Assembly: GCF_963678635.1 (NCBI RefSeq)
Contig: NC_087062.1
Span: 3,993,556 to 4,057,555, forward strand
Reading direction: 5' to 3'
DNA: 64,000 nt
Origin: Symsagittifera roscoffensis
Lineage: Eukaryota; Xenacoelomorpha; Acoela; Convolutidae
The notes below the pieces were generated by a model. The model saw only the letters and a program-made list of their open reading frames with translations, was not told the DNA's origin and made no database searches. Below are positions 12,410 through 22,226 of this stretch, piece by piece (the stretch's first letter is position 1; each line of letters opens with the position of its first letter). A program made the position numbers and the translations under genes.

Positions 12410-13357
12410 TTATTTTTGATCTCCTTTACCTTTTGGAGGTTTGTTTTCGTACTGTTTTCGTCTGTTTTGATTTTGACGTCTAGGGTTATACCCTTTGTTT
12501 CCGATTGCCATAATTGGTTCTTGTTTAATCTTCATTTGTGGAGTTGTAAACAGTCCTGAGCTGTTTGTGCTTGAAGATTTTTGGAATGCTTGTGTGGTTT
12601 GTTTGCTATATTCAAACTTTAGTGCACGTTTTAACACTTCTTCTGGAGAGAATGTTTCGAAAGTCAATGTGTCTTGGAGGACAGCATTTTTCATTCTTGA
12701 GATGAATAAATCTCGTACCAATTCTTCTTCCAACGCTCCCAATTCAGCCTTTGCTGCTTGTGCAGTCAGTGCGGCATGAAAAGATTCCAACGTTTCATTT
12801 GATTCGTGGGATCGTGTGAACAGTTTGTATCTCTCATAGGTAATACATTTCGTTTTCTCAAATGAGAGTTTTGCTAATCGAATTATATCGCGAAACCCTA
12901 GTTTGGATATTTCTGTGTGAGGGTTCTTTTGGATAAATTTTTTCTTCCCTTCTGCTCCTAAGGCGAGGAATAATCTCGATGTTAGCCGTTTGCCCACTTC
13001 GTGATAGAATACATTGTGTCCCACTCTAGGTCCTCTTTGTGTCCGTTCTTCATTTTCTTGAACCACTCTATCTCGAGCCAATCTGTTCCGAGCTTCTCTT
13101 TCTGTCGCCGCAATCTCATCCTCGTTTTGTGCTGGTGTTTCAGGAGTTGGTAAAGGTTCTTCTAATACCGGTTTGGGTTCTTGTAACATTGTTTCTGGAT
13201 CCACATTCTCTTTAACTGTAACAGCTAATAGGAACTGGTCAAGCCACGTTTCAAAACTCCAAGGTGGGTCTGAATTTGCGGATGCCCAAAATACTGGGAT
13301 TCCTAGATCAGTCCTATTATCCTGAGCAGTAAAACCGGATCCTGCTGGCTGCGCCAT
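12410..13357 (-). CDS. Gag (capsid) of the gypsy/mag-like element, 315 aa
   Basis: This is a gag-type structural protein. The N-terminal part has FWASANSDPPWSFETWLDQF, the sort of Trp-rich capsid opening seen in gypsy-family gags, followed by a helical region with the MKNAVLQDTLTF segment and a basic Lys/Arg tail. The ATG uses the last base of the 5' LTR plus the first two bases of the primer site, so translation starts at the very LTR edge. The frame ends at TAA (12410-12412) directly before, and in frame with, the two zinc knuckles; either the stop is read through or it is a mutation separating nucleocapsid from capsid. Confidence 0.88.
   Translation of the reverse strand: MAQPAGSGFTAQDNRTDLGIPVFWASANSDPPWSFETWLDQFLLAVTVKENVDPETMLQEPKPVLEEPLPTPETPAQNEDEIAATEREARNRLARDRVVQENEERTQRGPRVGHNVFYHEVGKRLTSRLFLALGAEGKKKFIQKNPHTEISKLGFRDIIRLAKLSFEKTKCITYERYKLFTRSHESNETLESFHAALTAQAAKAELGALEEELVRDLFISRMKNAVLQDTLTFETFSPEEVLKRALKFEYSKQTTQAFQKSSSTNSSGLFTTPQMKIKQEPIMAIGNKGYNPRRQNQNRRKQYENKPPKGKGDQK
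13337..13356 (-). promoter_or_regulatory. Primer-binding site of the gypsy/mag-like element
   Basis: Directly inside the 5' LTR the minus strand reads TGGCGCAGCCAGCAGGATCC, beginning TGG as needed to pair with a tRNA CCA end. No spacer separates it from the LTR. I did not assign the tRNA. Confidence 0.75.
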
Positions 13358-13720
13358 GTGGTAACTAACAATACCTCTGAGGTTGTATAGTGAAAACTGA
13401 AGTGGTTTCGAAGAGTTTAATTAACCATGTTGAAACCGTTTGTTTTTCTGTTTGTTAGTTTCTTACTGACTGTGTTCTTAGCCACAGGCCTGAGAGATTG
13501 ACTCTCTAAGATTTGTAAAAGGTCACGTATTCTTTGACCTTGGTTTTTTATAATAGGATTATATAATTTACAGATAACAATATGTATAGCACTATCAAGG
13601 CCAATATGTGATGACTATCTGGTTACTGCGATAGCAGTAGCAGATGTGAGTAGCACTATCAAGGCCAATATAAGAGGACTGCATAGTTACTGCAATAGCA
13701 GTAGCAGTTGCGGTACCACA
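13357..13720 (-). repeat. 5' LTR of the gypsy/mag-like element
   Basis: It is 364 bp with TG...CA ends, followed on the plus strand by the target duplication TCCTC. It contains the same internal 62-bp tandem repeat as its partner. Confidence 0.95.
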
Positions 13721-15112
13721 TCCTCAGACTACTCGATAATTTCCAACATATCAATTTGCAATTTTAACGCTCATTGTCATCTTCAGGTCATATAGTTTTA
13801 ATTTCCTACCGCCTTGTTTTACCTAAAACCAAAAATTGATAGCAATAAGACCAGTTTTCTGCAGTAATCAAAAATGTACGCAATGCAACAGAAACATAGC
13901 ACGCACGCAAGCTAGCCGAGAGTTGCTGAGACCGATAGATGTCAAAGATGTAAGTTATGAAAGTTTCAAAAAAGACTAACGAACACTTTCAGATAGAAAA
14001 AAAACAAGGATGGCTGGAAGCGGTGTGAGCAGAACCGATAGCTTTGACCACCATAAAATTGTAACCTCTAGTGTTGCTTTGATGTCTCTTTTTTAATTTG
14101 GATTTTGTTAGGTACAACTTTTTGTTTTGCGTTACCTTGAAACACACTGGTACCTGTAGAAGAATTCAAACAGTAACAATTGATTCGAGCAGCAACAATT
14201 GATTCCAAGATTTTGAAATTTTCTTGAAAGGGTTGAAAATTACTTCATTCGACCCAATGTTCGATTTAATTTTGTCTATCTTTCTCTGTTTAGATGCATT
14301 TCCTCCTAAATTTCCCTTCAGGATGCTGTCTATTACATAACCTTGAGTTTTTTCTCCCGAATTATACTAGTAGTTCGTTCAATCATGTGCGAACTCAGTC
14401 TAGAAATATATCTACCACTGAAGCTAAGAGGCTGAAAAGTCAGTTTTAGCATACACCCAGGACTTACACAGCGACGAAAAATAATAAAACTTTTTTTGAC
14501 AAATGGGTGACGTCAGATTCTTCAGTTCCACGTGTTTTCACAGCCATTTCGGGGCATTTTAGGAGCCTGAAAAATCAAGTTACGGAAAATTGGTGAACAT
14601 GATAGGTTTGCGCGGGGTCCGGAACTCTTGGAAGGCTTGCTTCAAATGGCCGTGACTTTGTTCAAACGAGCCTATTTTTCGAGCTTATTTCAAAGTTGCG
14701 TGTTTCAAATATACTTTCATGATTGAAATGAAATAATGCATTAGCTTCGAGATGAAGGTTCAACCCAAATAAGTCATGCTTGTCAGCAAAATGTCGGAGA
14801 GAATCGGAGAAAAAAAAAACTTGCTACAAAAATTTTTGCAATAATATTGGCATCAGCCAGTGTCAATGGGAATGCTCATATGTGTTTGATAAAAAGTTCA
14901 TGGTGGTCAGAATGAATGTGTTAACACTAAAAGAAAAACAAATTTCAAAATTAAATTTTAAGAACCATGGTTTTAATAGTTTTTCAAATCCTTATTCAAA
15001 TTTGAATCCTCAATTTTGTGCGGATTTGAAAAAAAAACATATTTGTACAAACCACACGATCTCAAGGATTCTTCTAACCTCCATCGTGAATTAACCCCCC
15101 AAAAATTGGATG
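13721..15112. other. Spacer between two LTR elements; no gene recognised
   Basis: This is AT-rich, non-repetitive sequence. One small open frame (14780-15094, 104 codons) shows no domain or compositional signal and is probably chance. Confidence 0.4.
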
Positions 15113-15407
15113 TGTATTTTTGAGAAATACTACACAGACAAAAGACCATTGTCTTAATTGTTTATTTAACGACCCAATTCAAAGATTAGCTCAACCTCCC
15201 CTCATAGGTATATTTCTTTAAGCTGTTCGATTCATTTATATAATCTAATAACCCAGTGCTTTGTATCTAACCAACTAATTAATTCATACCTTTTCTAACT
15301 ATTGTTTCTACTCTACTTTTTGTCAAGACAATTTGACGATCTAAGGCGAGACTTATAATTTAGGATAAAATTACTAAGCATTCAACCAGCAATGAAAGCT
15401 TAGTAAA
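15113..15407 (+). repeat. 5' LTR of the gag-protease element (295 bp, short form)
   Basis: Both ends match the right LTR, but it lacks 857 bases present there (23133-23989). The first 22 bases form a near-palindrome in the right copy (TGTAGTATT GAG AAATACTACA). Confidence 0.82.
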
Positions 15408-15409
15408 AC

Positions 15410-15426
15410 TGGTGCGACCGCAGCAG
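15410..15426 (+). promoter_or_regulatory. Primer-binding site of the gag-protease element
   Basis: It reads TGGTGCGACCGCAGCAG two bases after the LTR. The first ten bases are identical to the primer site of the giant element at 45475-45492, which also sits two bases inside its LTR. Confidence 0.75.
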
Positions 15427-17756
15427 AGAACTACTCCTTAAGAAATTCCTTTTCCAACAAACTCGAAACAGCTTTTAAAATTCAGAAAAATATATTGATA
15501 TTAGGATCTGTGAGTATTTGTCAGATTAGTTTCCAACCTCAAAAAGCCAGAGACAATGGGTATCTTTCGATAGAAACACAAATTCATTGTCTTCTACTTG
15601 ACAGATATTCCTAGTAGGGTTCTTGCGAAAGCATCCCCTGCGCTAGCAGTCGCCCACGATATTCCTCCATCTCGAGGTCTATTAGACGGCTTTCTAACTG
15701 ACATTAGCTCATGAATTTAACTATTATCTATTATTATAATAATATATAAAATTTCTGAAAGAATCGTTCTCTGCCTAAGTCCGCTAGTAAGATATACCCG
15801 TTTTGTCCAGTAATCCACTAATTACATGCCAAAACTTCAGTTTAAAGTTATATCACTAAAATTAACGAAATTCTATATTAAACTAAAGTGCTCAAAAACT
15901 TATTAAATATCTTCATTATTTTTTCGAGGGGGTTAAGTGGTCATATGTGCGATCTAAGAGTACCCTAAATTGTATGATAAATTGAAATCTTCATCACATT
16001 ATCTCAAACCATCCACGCTTGTTGCTATTTATTCTAATCCTTCATCAATTCTCGAGGCTTATCCTCAACTTTTCTTAAACTCATTTTAATTCTATCCACC
16101 TTAACGTAACTTAAACCTAAATCATCCATCAGTAAAGCTACCAATTACTGAAACTAAGGAAGAAAAAAAACCAAGAAGGAAGGAACGGATTTGAGTGTTT
16201 TTTTATAAATCATTGGTTGTTTATGACACAGTTTAAATATACACCTAATAAACAATAAGAATACGCACTAAAACCCAATCCTAAACGTTAACCACATAAC
16301 ACCAAACACCAAGTTTTAGTTTTAGCACAAAAATATCAGGTTTCACAACAAAAACTAAGTCCAAAACACTGACACATCCACTTTATATTGAAAAACTAGG
16401 TTTCATATGATAGCATAAGCACTAAAAAATTTATTTTTACCAGCCAAAATTTTTGGTTTCAGTCTAGGTTTCAGTTATAGGGTCAAACGTTTCAGTTAAA
16501 ATAAGTATAGTTTCCGGTCAAAATTTTAAGTTTCTGTAAACGGATTCGGGTAAAACAGCAAAAGTTGAACTAGTCAAACCCAAAATTGGATACCATAAGT
16601 CAAAAACCTGGTCTTAAATGGTACGTTTTTGTTAGTTTCAGGTTTCAGAACACAAAAATTGAGTTTTTGGTCTCAAAATTGAGCTCCGAACGCCGAATTT
16701 TGACTTTCTAGAGAAAACTAATGGTGTTAAAACCCACCAAACCAATTTTAGAATTTAGTTCTAAGGCTGAAACGTACGTTTCAGAATTGGTGTTTTTGGT
16801 TTCAGACCCAAAAATCTTGCTTCCCAAGTGAAATTTTTGTAAAAAATTGAAAGATAATAGGAATCCTTAATGCACTAACAAATTTTTAAACTCAAAAAAC
16901 TTCGAGAAGGTGTTAGTTTGAGCCCTCAAACTTATAGTTTCAGAAAACTAAAATCGTCATTTTAGGCTAAAGTTTTCATCTTTTTGGCAATTTTATTGCT
17001 CAAATAGAAATATATTAGAGAGACCAACCTAAATTTCCAATCTCAAAACTCTAAAACCAAGTGGTCAAACCATAGTTTCAGTTCTAGAAATCATAGTTTC
17101 AGCCCCAAAAACTTAGGTTTCCGCAAACAAATTTTTGATTTTGAAGTTACAAACCTGTTCAAAATTCTAATTTACACTAGACCAGCTATCAAAAACCAAC
17201 TTTTTATTTTCATGCATCGAGTTTGAGAGAGTTTAAGAGTCTTAGGTTTGAGATTTCAAAAACTAAGTTTAAGATATCAAAAGATTCGGTTTTCTCGAAT
17301 TTTTTTGCAAGATAAAGTATAAACTAGGTATACTAAAGCTTCTAGACAATTTTAAGATTAAAAAAACTCAACTTCAGCTACCATAGTTTCAGGTTTCAGA
17401 TTATCGTTTCAGTCAAAAATTTTTGTAAAAATTTTAACAAAAAAATTAAGTAGTGAGCTAATAATAACCTAAAAAGGCATATAGTTATATTGTTAACCAT
17501 ACCAAAAGCATCAATAAAATTTCACTTGAAGAAATTTTTAGATTTCAGTTAACGTTTCAGCGAATAAAAAACTTGAAAAACTTGGAAAAAAGTTTTTGAA
17601 ATTTTTTTTCCAAAATAATTTTTTTCTTCTTATTTCATTATTAATAACCTTTGTTAATATTCAATAATTCCTATGAGGTTTTCATTACTCTAAAACGTAC
17701 TCATCCAATAGTACAACTTAGCTTAAGAAAAAAAAACCAAACATCGTAAAAAATTA
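15427..17756 (+). other. Long leader of the gag-protease element with a TTTCAG motif cluster
   Basis: This is non-coding. Between about 16455 and 17570 the hexamer TTTCAG occurs about fifteen times by hand count, often as GGTTTCAG or AGTTTCAG and sometimes in pairs (for example GTTTCAGGTTTCAG near 16637 and 17387). Spacing is irregular, so this is a motif cluster or a badly decayed short tandem repeat. Confidence 0.6.
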
Positions 17757-18032
17757 ATGTCAACACATTTTAAAATTGACGTCAGTACAAAAAATTTAAA
17801 ACTCAAATTAGGAAATAAAGTCTCTAACATCATAAGGTATATCACTAACACTGAAAAAGATCATATTAGTATACTAGCAAAACACCCTAACAACGATAAA
17901 CACGAATTATACGTCTTTTTTTGACGATACACTCCAGAAATTGACACAATTCTTCAGCAAATAAAAATACCAAATAATATAATTTATATACCGCAAGAAC
18001 GATTAATTGCTTCACTCCCGATTGCTTTTTGA
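17757..18032 (+). pseudogene. Decayed duplicate of the short ORF upstream of gag
   Basis: It runs from ATG to TGA (92 codons) with one internal TGA after the segment HELYVFF. It aligns with the next ORF (18223-18507): both have an NLKLKL motif, a YITN..KD.I.IL.KHP core, HEL and a TPEI motif. The two lie 190 bases apart, so this is a tandem duplicate in which the first copy has acquired a stop. Confidence 0.6.
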
Positions 18033-18222
18033 TATCATAATATACCTAAGCACAAAACTACTTGCATTTTAATCAAGTTTTATAAGAAACACAAATTTTT
18101 CATTAACAAAAATTAAAAACATAACAAGTTCATTCCAAATTCATTAGAAAAATTTAAATATTCTTTATATTGTTTATCATTCCCTAAATAAATATTTATG
18201 TCCTTAAATGATGTAAAATGCT

Positions 18223-18507
18223 ATGACCAACTTTTATCAAGTAAAAACAACAGCATTTAATTTAAAACTAAAACTAAAAAATAAATCCACAAAAGTTATT
18301 TGGTATATCACCAATATCCAAAAAGATCAAATCACAATTTTGTCCAAACACCCACACAAAAATATTCACGAATTAACCATTCTCTCCAGCAGCAATACCC
18401 CAGAGATAACTTCTATCTTAAAAAAGCTTAAACAGCCCCATAGCACTATTGATCTATCTAACAAAAATTCGTATTCATTTAACCCAGCAAACTTCATTTT
18501 AACTTAA
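18223..18507 (+). CDS. Short ORF upstream of gag (94 aa), function unknown
   Basis: No family is recognised. The protein is basic in its first half (NLKLKLKNKSTK) and then has a YITNIQKDQITILSKHP core. It ends 93 bases before the gag ATG. Its position parallels ORF1 of the giant element, which also precedes gag, but I see no clear sequence similarity between them. The older duplicate upstream preserves the core residues, which argues that the frame was once under selection. Confidence 0.55.
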   Translation: MTNFYQVKTTAFNLKLKLKNKSTKVIWYITNIQKDQITILSKHPHKNIHELTILSSSNTPEITSILKKLKQPHSTIDLSNKNSYSFNPANFILT

Positions 18508-18600
18508 ATACAAATATTTCAGTCCGTACAATTGATCAGTACACAACACATCCAAACCCTTCATATATTGTTAACAAAACATTGATTGAAATAAACAAAA

Positions 18601-19695
18601 ATGGCAAACGTAGTAGCATACCCAGATTTAGCTCTCGAAAAGTTTACCGGCTTAGATCCGAATGAAGATGCAAGAGATTTTCTTGATATAGTAGAGAAAA
18701 AGATAGCATTTTCCCTAGGCACTAGACCAGGAGACGCAGGTGACGAACAAGACGCATATGATAACAGACAAAGAGCCTTATTTGGTTCAATATTAAGAGG
18801 TCCAGCCGCTCAATGGTATCAGGGATTAGCAGCAAACTTACCTTGGAATGATATAAGAGATCAATTCATAGATAGGTTCACTGATGATAAGGATAAGTAT
18901 AGGAGACGAATAGAAGCAGAAAACATAAAAAGACAACCTGATGAATTCATTAAAAGCTACATACATAGATTAAGCACCGCAGTAGACCGTGGATGGCCTA
19001 ATCCAACTTTTAATGATGACCAAAGAACAGCAAAGAAAATGGAATTCTTTGTACGCGGCTTAAGCCCGCCAGGCTTGAAACAAAAGGCTCATCAATTCCT
19101 AATTCAGAACCCACCCGCAACATGGCAACAATTAAAAGATCATATTGCAACAAAAGACTTAAATTTTGCAGTAAGTAGTGAGTTTACTGGAACAGCCTCA
19201 AGTAGTGTTGATAATAAATTGGAAATAGAGGGAATAAAGGATCAACTTAAAGAGTTAACAGGACTAATGAAAGATCATAAAATAAACGCAGCTTATAATC
19301 CACATGGGCATAGAAACAAACAAAACAACCCAATGTTTTGCAATTGGTGTTGCATGTCAGGCCATACGATAAAACATTGCTTCAAATATAACGATCAACA
19401 GGAGCAAAATTATGACTCGCTTCAATTAAGAGAGAATTCAAACAGAAGTTACCATAACTATAGCAAGAGTAGGTCAAGAGTAGACAACAATTTCAATGAT
19501 ATAAATCCCCAACAAGAATTCAGGCATTTGTCAAACTTCAAGGAAAGTTCTCAATCGCGTGACTGGTCAAACAGTAAAAAACCCTTCAACGAAAATAACG
19601 ATTATTATTCACCTTACCAGATCCACAATTTTAGTGATGATGGCATTCCAGGAGACTATACCGATAATGAGTGTGAACTTGTTAACTTAAACTAG
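18601..19695 (+). CDS. Gag polyprotein (364 aa) with one zinc knuckle
   Basis: The capsid part (residues about 1-210) has the gypsy-type gag pattern: LEKFTGLDPNEDARDFLD near the start, then GSILRGPAAQWYQGL, FIDRFTDD and a FVRGLSPPGLK motif. These match in order the capsid block of the giant element (VFTGTDPEYSVEDYL, LDGAAQKWF, FSKMFD). A single CCHC knuckle follows at about residue 247 (CNWCCMSGHTIKHC), then a hydrophilic tail. The ATG follows an A-rich context (aaacaaaaATGG). The stop TAG lies directly after a possible slippery site that leads into the protease frame. Confidence 0.85.
   Translation: MANVVAYPDLALEKFTGLDPNEDARDFLDIVEKKIAFSLGTRPGDAGDEQDAYDNRQRALFGSILRGPAAQWYQGLAANLPWNDIRDQFIDRFTDDKDKYRRRIEAENIKRQPDEFIKSYIHRLSTAVDRGWPNPTFNDDQRTAKKMEFFVRGLSPPGLKQKAHQFLIQNPPATWQQLKDHIATKDLNFAVSSEFTGTASSSVDNKLEIEGIKDQLKELTGLMKDHKINAAYNPHGHRNKQNNPMFCNWCCMSGHTIKHCFKYNDQQEQNYDSLQLRENSNRSYHNYSKSRSRVDNNFNDINPQQEFRHLSNFKESSQSRDWSNSKKPFNENNDYYSPYQIHNFSDDGIPGDYTDNECELVNLN
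19686..19692 (+). promoter_or_regulatory. Candidate -1 ribosomal frameshift site CTTAAAC between gag and protease
   Basis: The last gag codons are TTA AAC TAG. Sliding back one base gives CTT AAA CTA GAT, which continues straight into the protease. The protease frame has a stop (TAA, 19683-19685) just upstream, so the only window for a -1 shift is exactly here. The heptamer is one base from the classic TTTAAAC. Confidence 0.5.
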
Positions 19696-20432
19696 ATCAG
19701 TCTCCGTCCGAACCAAAAATACAATTATATATTAATTTATACCAACATCCCGTCGGAGACAAAAATAAAAATTACGGTCTGGAAACCCAATTTCTATTAG
19801 ACACTGGAGCAACATGTTCGCTTCTTAATTTTGACAGTTATGAACAATATTGTAAAATACAGCCTCTACAGCTGAATAAATCTAGATCAAACACAGTTGC
19901 TGTAAATGGAGAAAAACTTAAACTTATAGGTTATACTAATTTTTACTCAACTTTTGGTACAAACACTGATAATCCGGTAAAAATCAAAGCATGGATTTCA
20001 GCCGAGAACGGATGCGATCTAAATATATTAGGAATGGATTTCATTTTTCACAACATTAAATCAATAAACTTTGCAAATTTAAACTTAGAATTAAAACAAT
20101 ACCCAGATATAACAGTTCCTATCAGTGTTATAAGAAGCAAAAGTTATCCATATCTAAGCTTTTATCAAAATGTACTTCTTGATAAAAATATAACTATTGC
20201 ACCAAAATCATCCCGCGTAAATTCAATTTCTCCAGCAGGCATAGTTTTCAAAGTAGGAACATCGTTTAGAATTGATAAGTCCTTAGAACAAAAAGGCATC
20301 AATGCAAAAAGCACTTATTGTAGGAATGAAATTAAGTCAATGCCTATCGTACTTAAAAATTCCAGGGAAACAAAACTAGATATAAACAAAGGTGTAATAG
20401 GCCAAACGTTTGAAAACATAGAAATAAAATAA
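19686..20432 (+). CDS. Retropepsin-type protease frame (about 248 codons, no own ATG at its start)
   Basis: It is open from just after TAA at 19683 to the stop at 20432. The active-site motif FLLDTGATCSLLNF lies about residues 36-49, and ILGMDF near residue 115 is the second conserved retropepsin motif, so the fold appears complete. About 130 residues follow (with a TIAPKSSRVNSI segment) of unknown role. The frame has no ATG before the active site and is probably made as a gag-protease fusion. No RT follows, which is the key oddity of this element. Confidence 0.75.
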   Translation, partial: LKLDQSPSEPKIQLYINLYQHPVGDKNKNYGLETQFLLDTGATCSLLNFDSYEQYCKIQPLQLNKSRSNTVAVNGEKLKLIGYTNFYSTFGTNTDNPVKIKAWISAENGCDLNILGMDFIFHNIKSINFANLNLELKQYPDITVPISVIRSKSYPYLSFYQNVLLDKNITIAPKSSRVNSISPAGIVFKVGTSFRIDKSLEQKGINAKSTYCRNEIKSMPIVLKNSRETKLDINKGVIGQTFENIEIK

Positions 20433-21833
20433 ACCCGTTTCTTCCTGCTTTAAAATATTAATTTTCATTAAAGCTTTTATAACGCTTTAAGTTTGTGAAG
20501 TTTACTTAACGTTTTGTATACTGAGCAGTAAATCTAATTTCATCTTACCAAAAAATAAGATTACGAGTATTATCCTACAATTATATTACAATGAATAGCG
20601 GTTCTGTATGACACCCAAAAGGATATGCCAAAATGCATGAACACGGATTTAATTCTTAACCGAGATCAAAAATAGTCAAGTACGCTAACAATTTTGGACC
20701 ATCCTCATTATCAAATAAAGATAGAGGGATCGGAACCCAATGGCTCAGACAAAAAAAATTTTCGACTTCAACATATTTGCAAAAAAAAGTTGCAAAAGGC
20801 CAGGAGTTTAAAATATTACAGTTTTACGTGTCTATAATTATTTCATTTTCAGGCGGTTTTATTAACTGAAAATTCAGTATTACACTTAAGGGAATGTCAA
20901 ATTACCCTACGTACAATAACGAGAATTAATGGAGTGAAACCTTTGATGAAAGAACTAGCCAATGTAAAATTGTAACAAACTCATTCTGCGAAATTAATTT
21001 GCGCCATCGGATTCCTCTTAGGGCCCAAGTAGGGACCGATGACATTAATTATTATCTTTGTAGTTTTCAAGTTACAAAATGCAAACTAGACGAAATTCAT
21101 CAAAACGGGAAATATCACCTCCTTTCTTCTCAACACATTGAGTAAAACTTTCACCAATATTGTTTATCAGAAAATGGGCGAACAATGTTTTTCGACCCGC
21201 CCCGCCGCAGATTTATGCCAGCATTGGTTGGTGGCTTCATTTAGCCTTTTTAAAATTATGGTACCATTTTCTTTCAACAAAGCAAATGCTTGTTGGTGGC
21301 TGTATGCAGCCTTTGAGACTCTTATGATTCACTTCTCAAAATTTTGGCCACATTACTAACTCGGTAGTTTTGAATCCACAACACGCAGGCATTTAAACCC
21401 TTAAATACAACAAATTTTCAGAATCAACACTTTGAAATTTGGACCGCATCATCATTAAAGTTGTTTATATTAAATTTTTGCATCATAAAGTTCAGGAAGA
21501 ATTTTCTGTACTAAAGATGTGAACATGGATTGGTGCAAGGGATTAAAATCGAAGAAGATGTATTACACTTATCTTATCGAATATTATACCGTTTTTAATT
21601 AGTCTTCAACTTTTCTTACCCTTGATATTTCAGTCTTTTTTTCTTCCTTAATCAAATTTTTTCATTATCTTTTCAGAAAATGAAACTAAGATTCCTGGTT
21701 ATAACAAAAATGCTGTCAAATGAAATATTGTATATGTTTATACATGCCTTACAATTTTACAATTTTATATTCGCTAATATTTGCATCTAGTAAATCCTAA
21801 CCCAAGTTTATAGCTGTATAACTTGTTAGGGAC

Positions 21834-22101
21834 CCCATGGCAAGCCTGTGGATGACCCCAGGTGGACATAAATTTAAGATTAGGGGTTAATTAATGCCCA
21901 AATTTGCATTTTTTGCTTAAACTACATTTGCATTTTTGCTTTAAGTTTCATATCTGAGCTTAACTCAGTGTTGTAAAGTGCTTTATTCCTGTGGTTAATA
22001 AACACCATGATCGTCTTTCTTGATTTGTATTCCTGTGGTTAATAAACACCATGATCGTCTTTCTTCATTTGTTTTCCGTGGTGGGTTTGTGTGAAACCAC
22101 A
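21834..22101 (+). repeat. Possible solo LTR (low confidence)
   Basis: It begins TGTTAGGGACCCC and ends GAAACCACA, the TGT...ACA form of many LTRs, with TAATAAA signals near the end. No target duplication is visible around it, so the boundaries may be wrong. Confidence 0.25.
21985..22072 (+). repeat. 44-bp direct tandem repeat, two units
   Basis: The unit begins ATTCCTGTGGTTAATAAACA and is repeated at 21985-22028 and 22029-22072 with one visible difference (TTGATTTGT against TTCATTTGT). Each unit contains AATAAA. Confidence 0.85.
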
Positions 22102-22226
22102 AGATTATATTTTCCACCTTTTATATACATACAATTTTACACTTTGTCCTTCATTGTCCAAACATTTGATAATTAGCTTCAGTATCCGAATGTAATTCGG
22201 GATTTTGAATATTTACTTATTTTACA

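Larger units (their letters stand above)
4747..13720 (-). mobile_element. Gypsy-like (mag-type) LTR retrotransposon, recent but with broken pol
   Basis: It is bounded by 364-bp LTRs at 4747-5110 and 13357-13720 that differ by eye at only one base (T at 5109 against C at 13719). It is flanked by the 5-bp target duplication TCCTC (4742-4746 and 13721-13725). On the minus strand it reads LTR, primer site, gag, paired zinc knuckles, protease, RT, RNase H, integrase, purine tract, LTR. The RT-RNase H part is duplicated in tandem (1.62 kb) and out of frame. The near-identical LTRs mean a young insertion despite the damaged pol. The placement in the mag-like branch rests on the nucleocapsid pattern (CPAKGKTC...CNKPNHFAKMC) and domain order. 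Confidence 0.93.
20433..22226 (+). other. Non-coding interior of the gag-protease element where RT and integrase would be expected
   Basis: No RT, RNase H or integrase motif is visible in any frame. It holds a 44-bp perfect-looking tandem duplication (21985-22072) and a possible old solo LTR. Confidence 0.55.
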
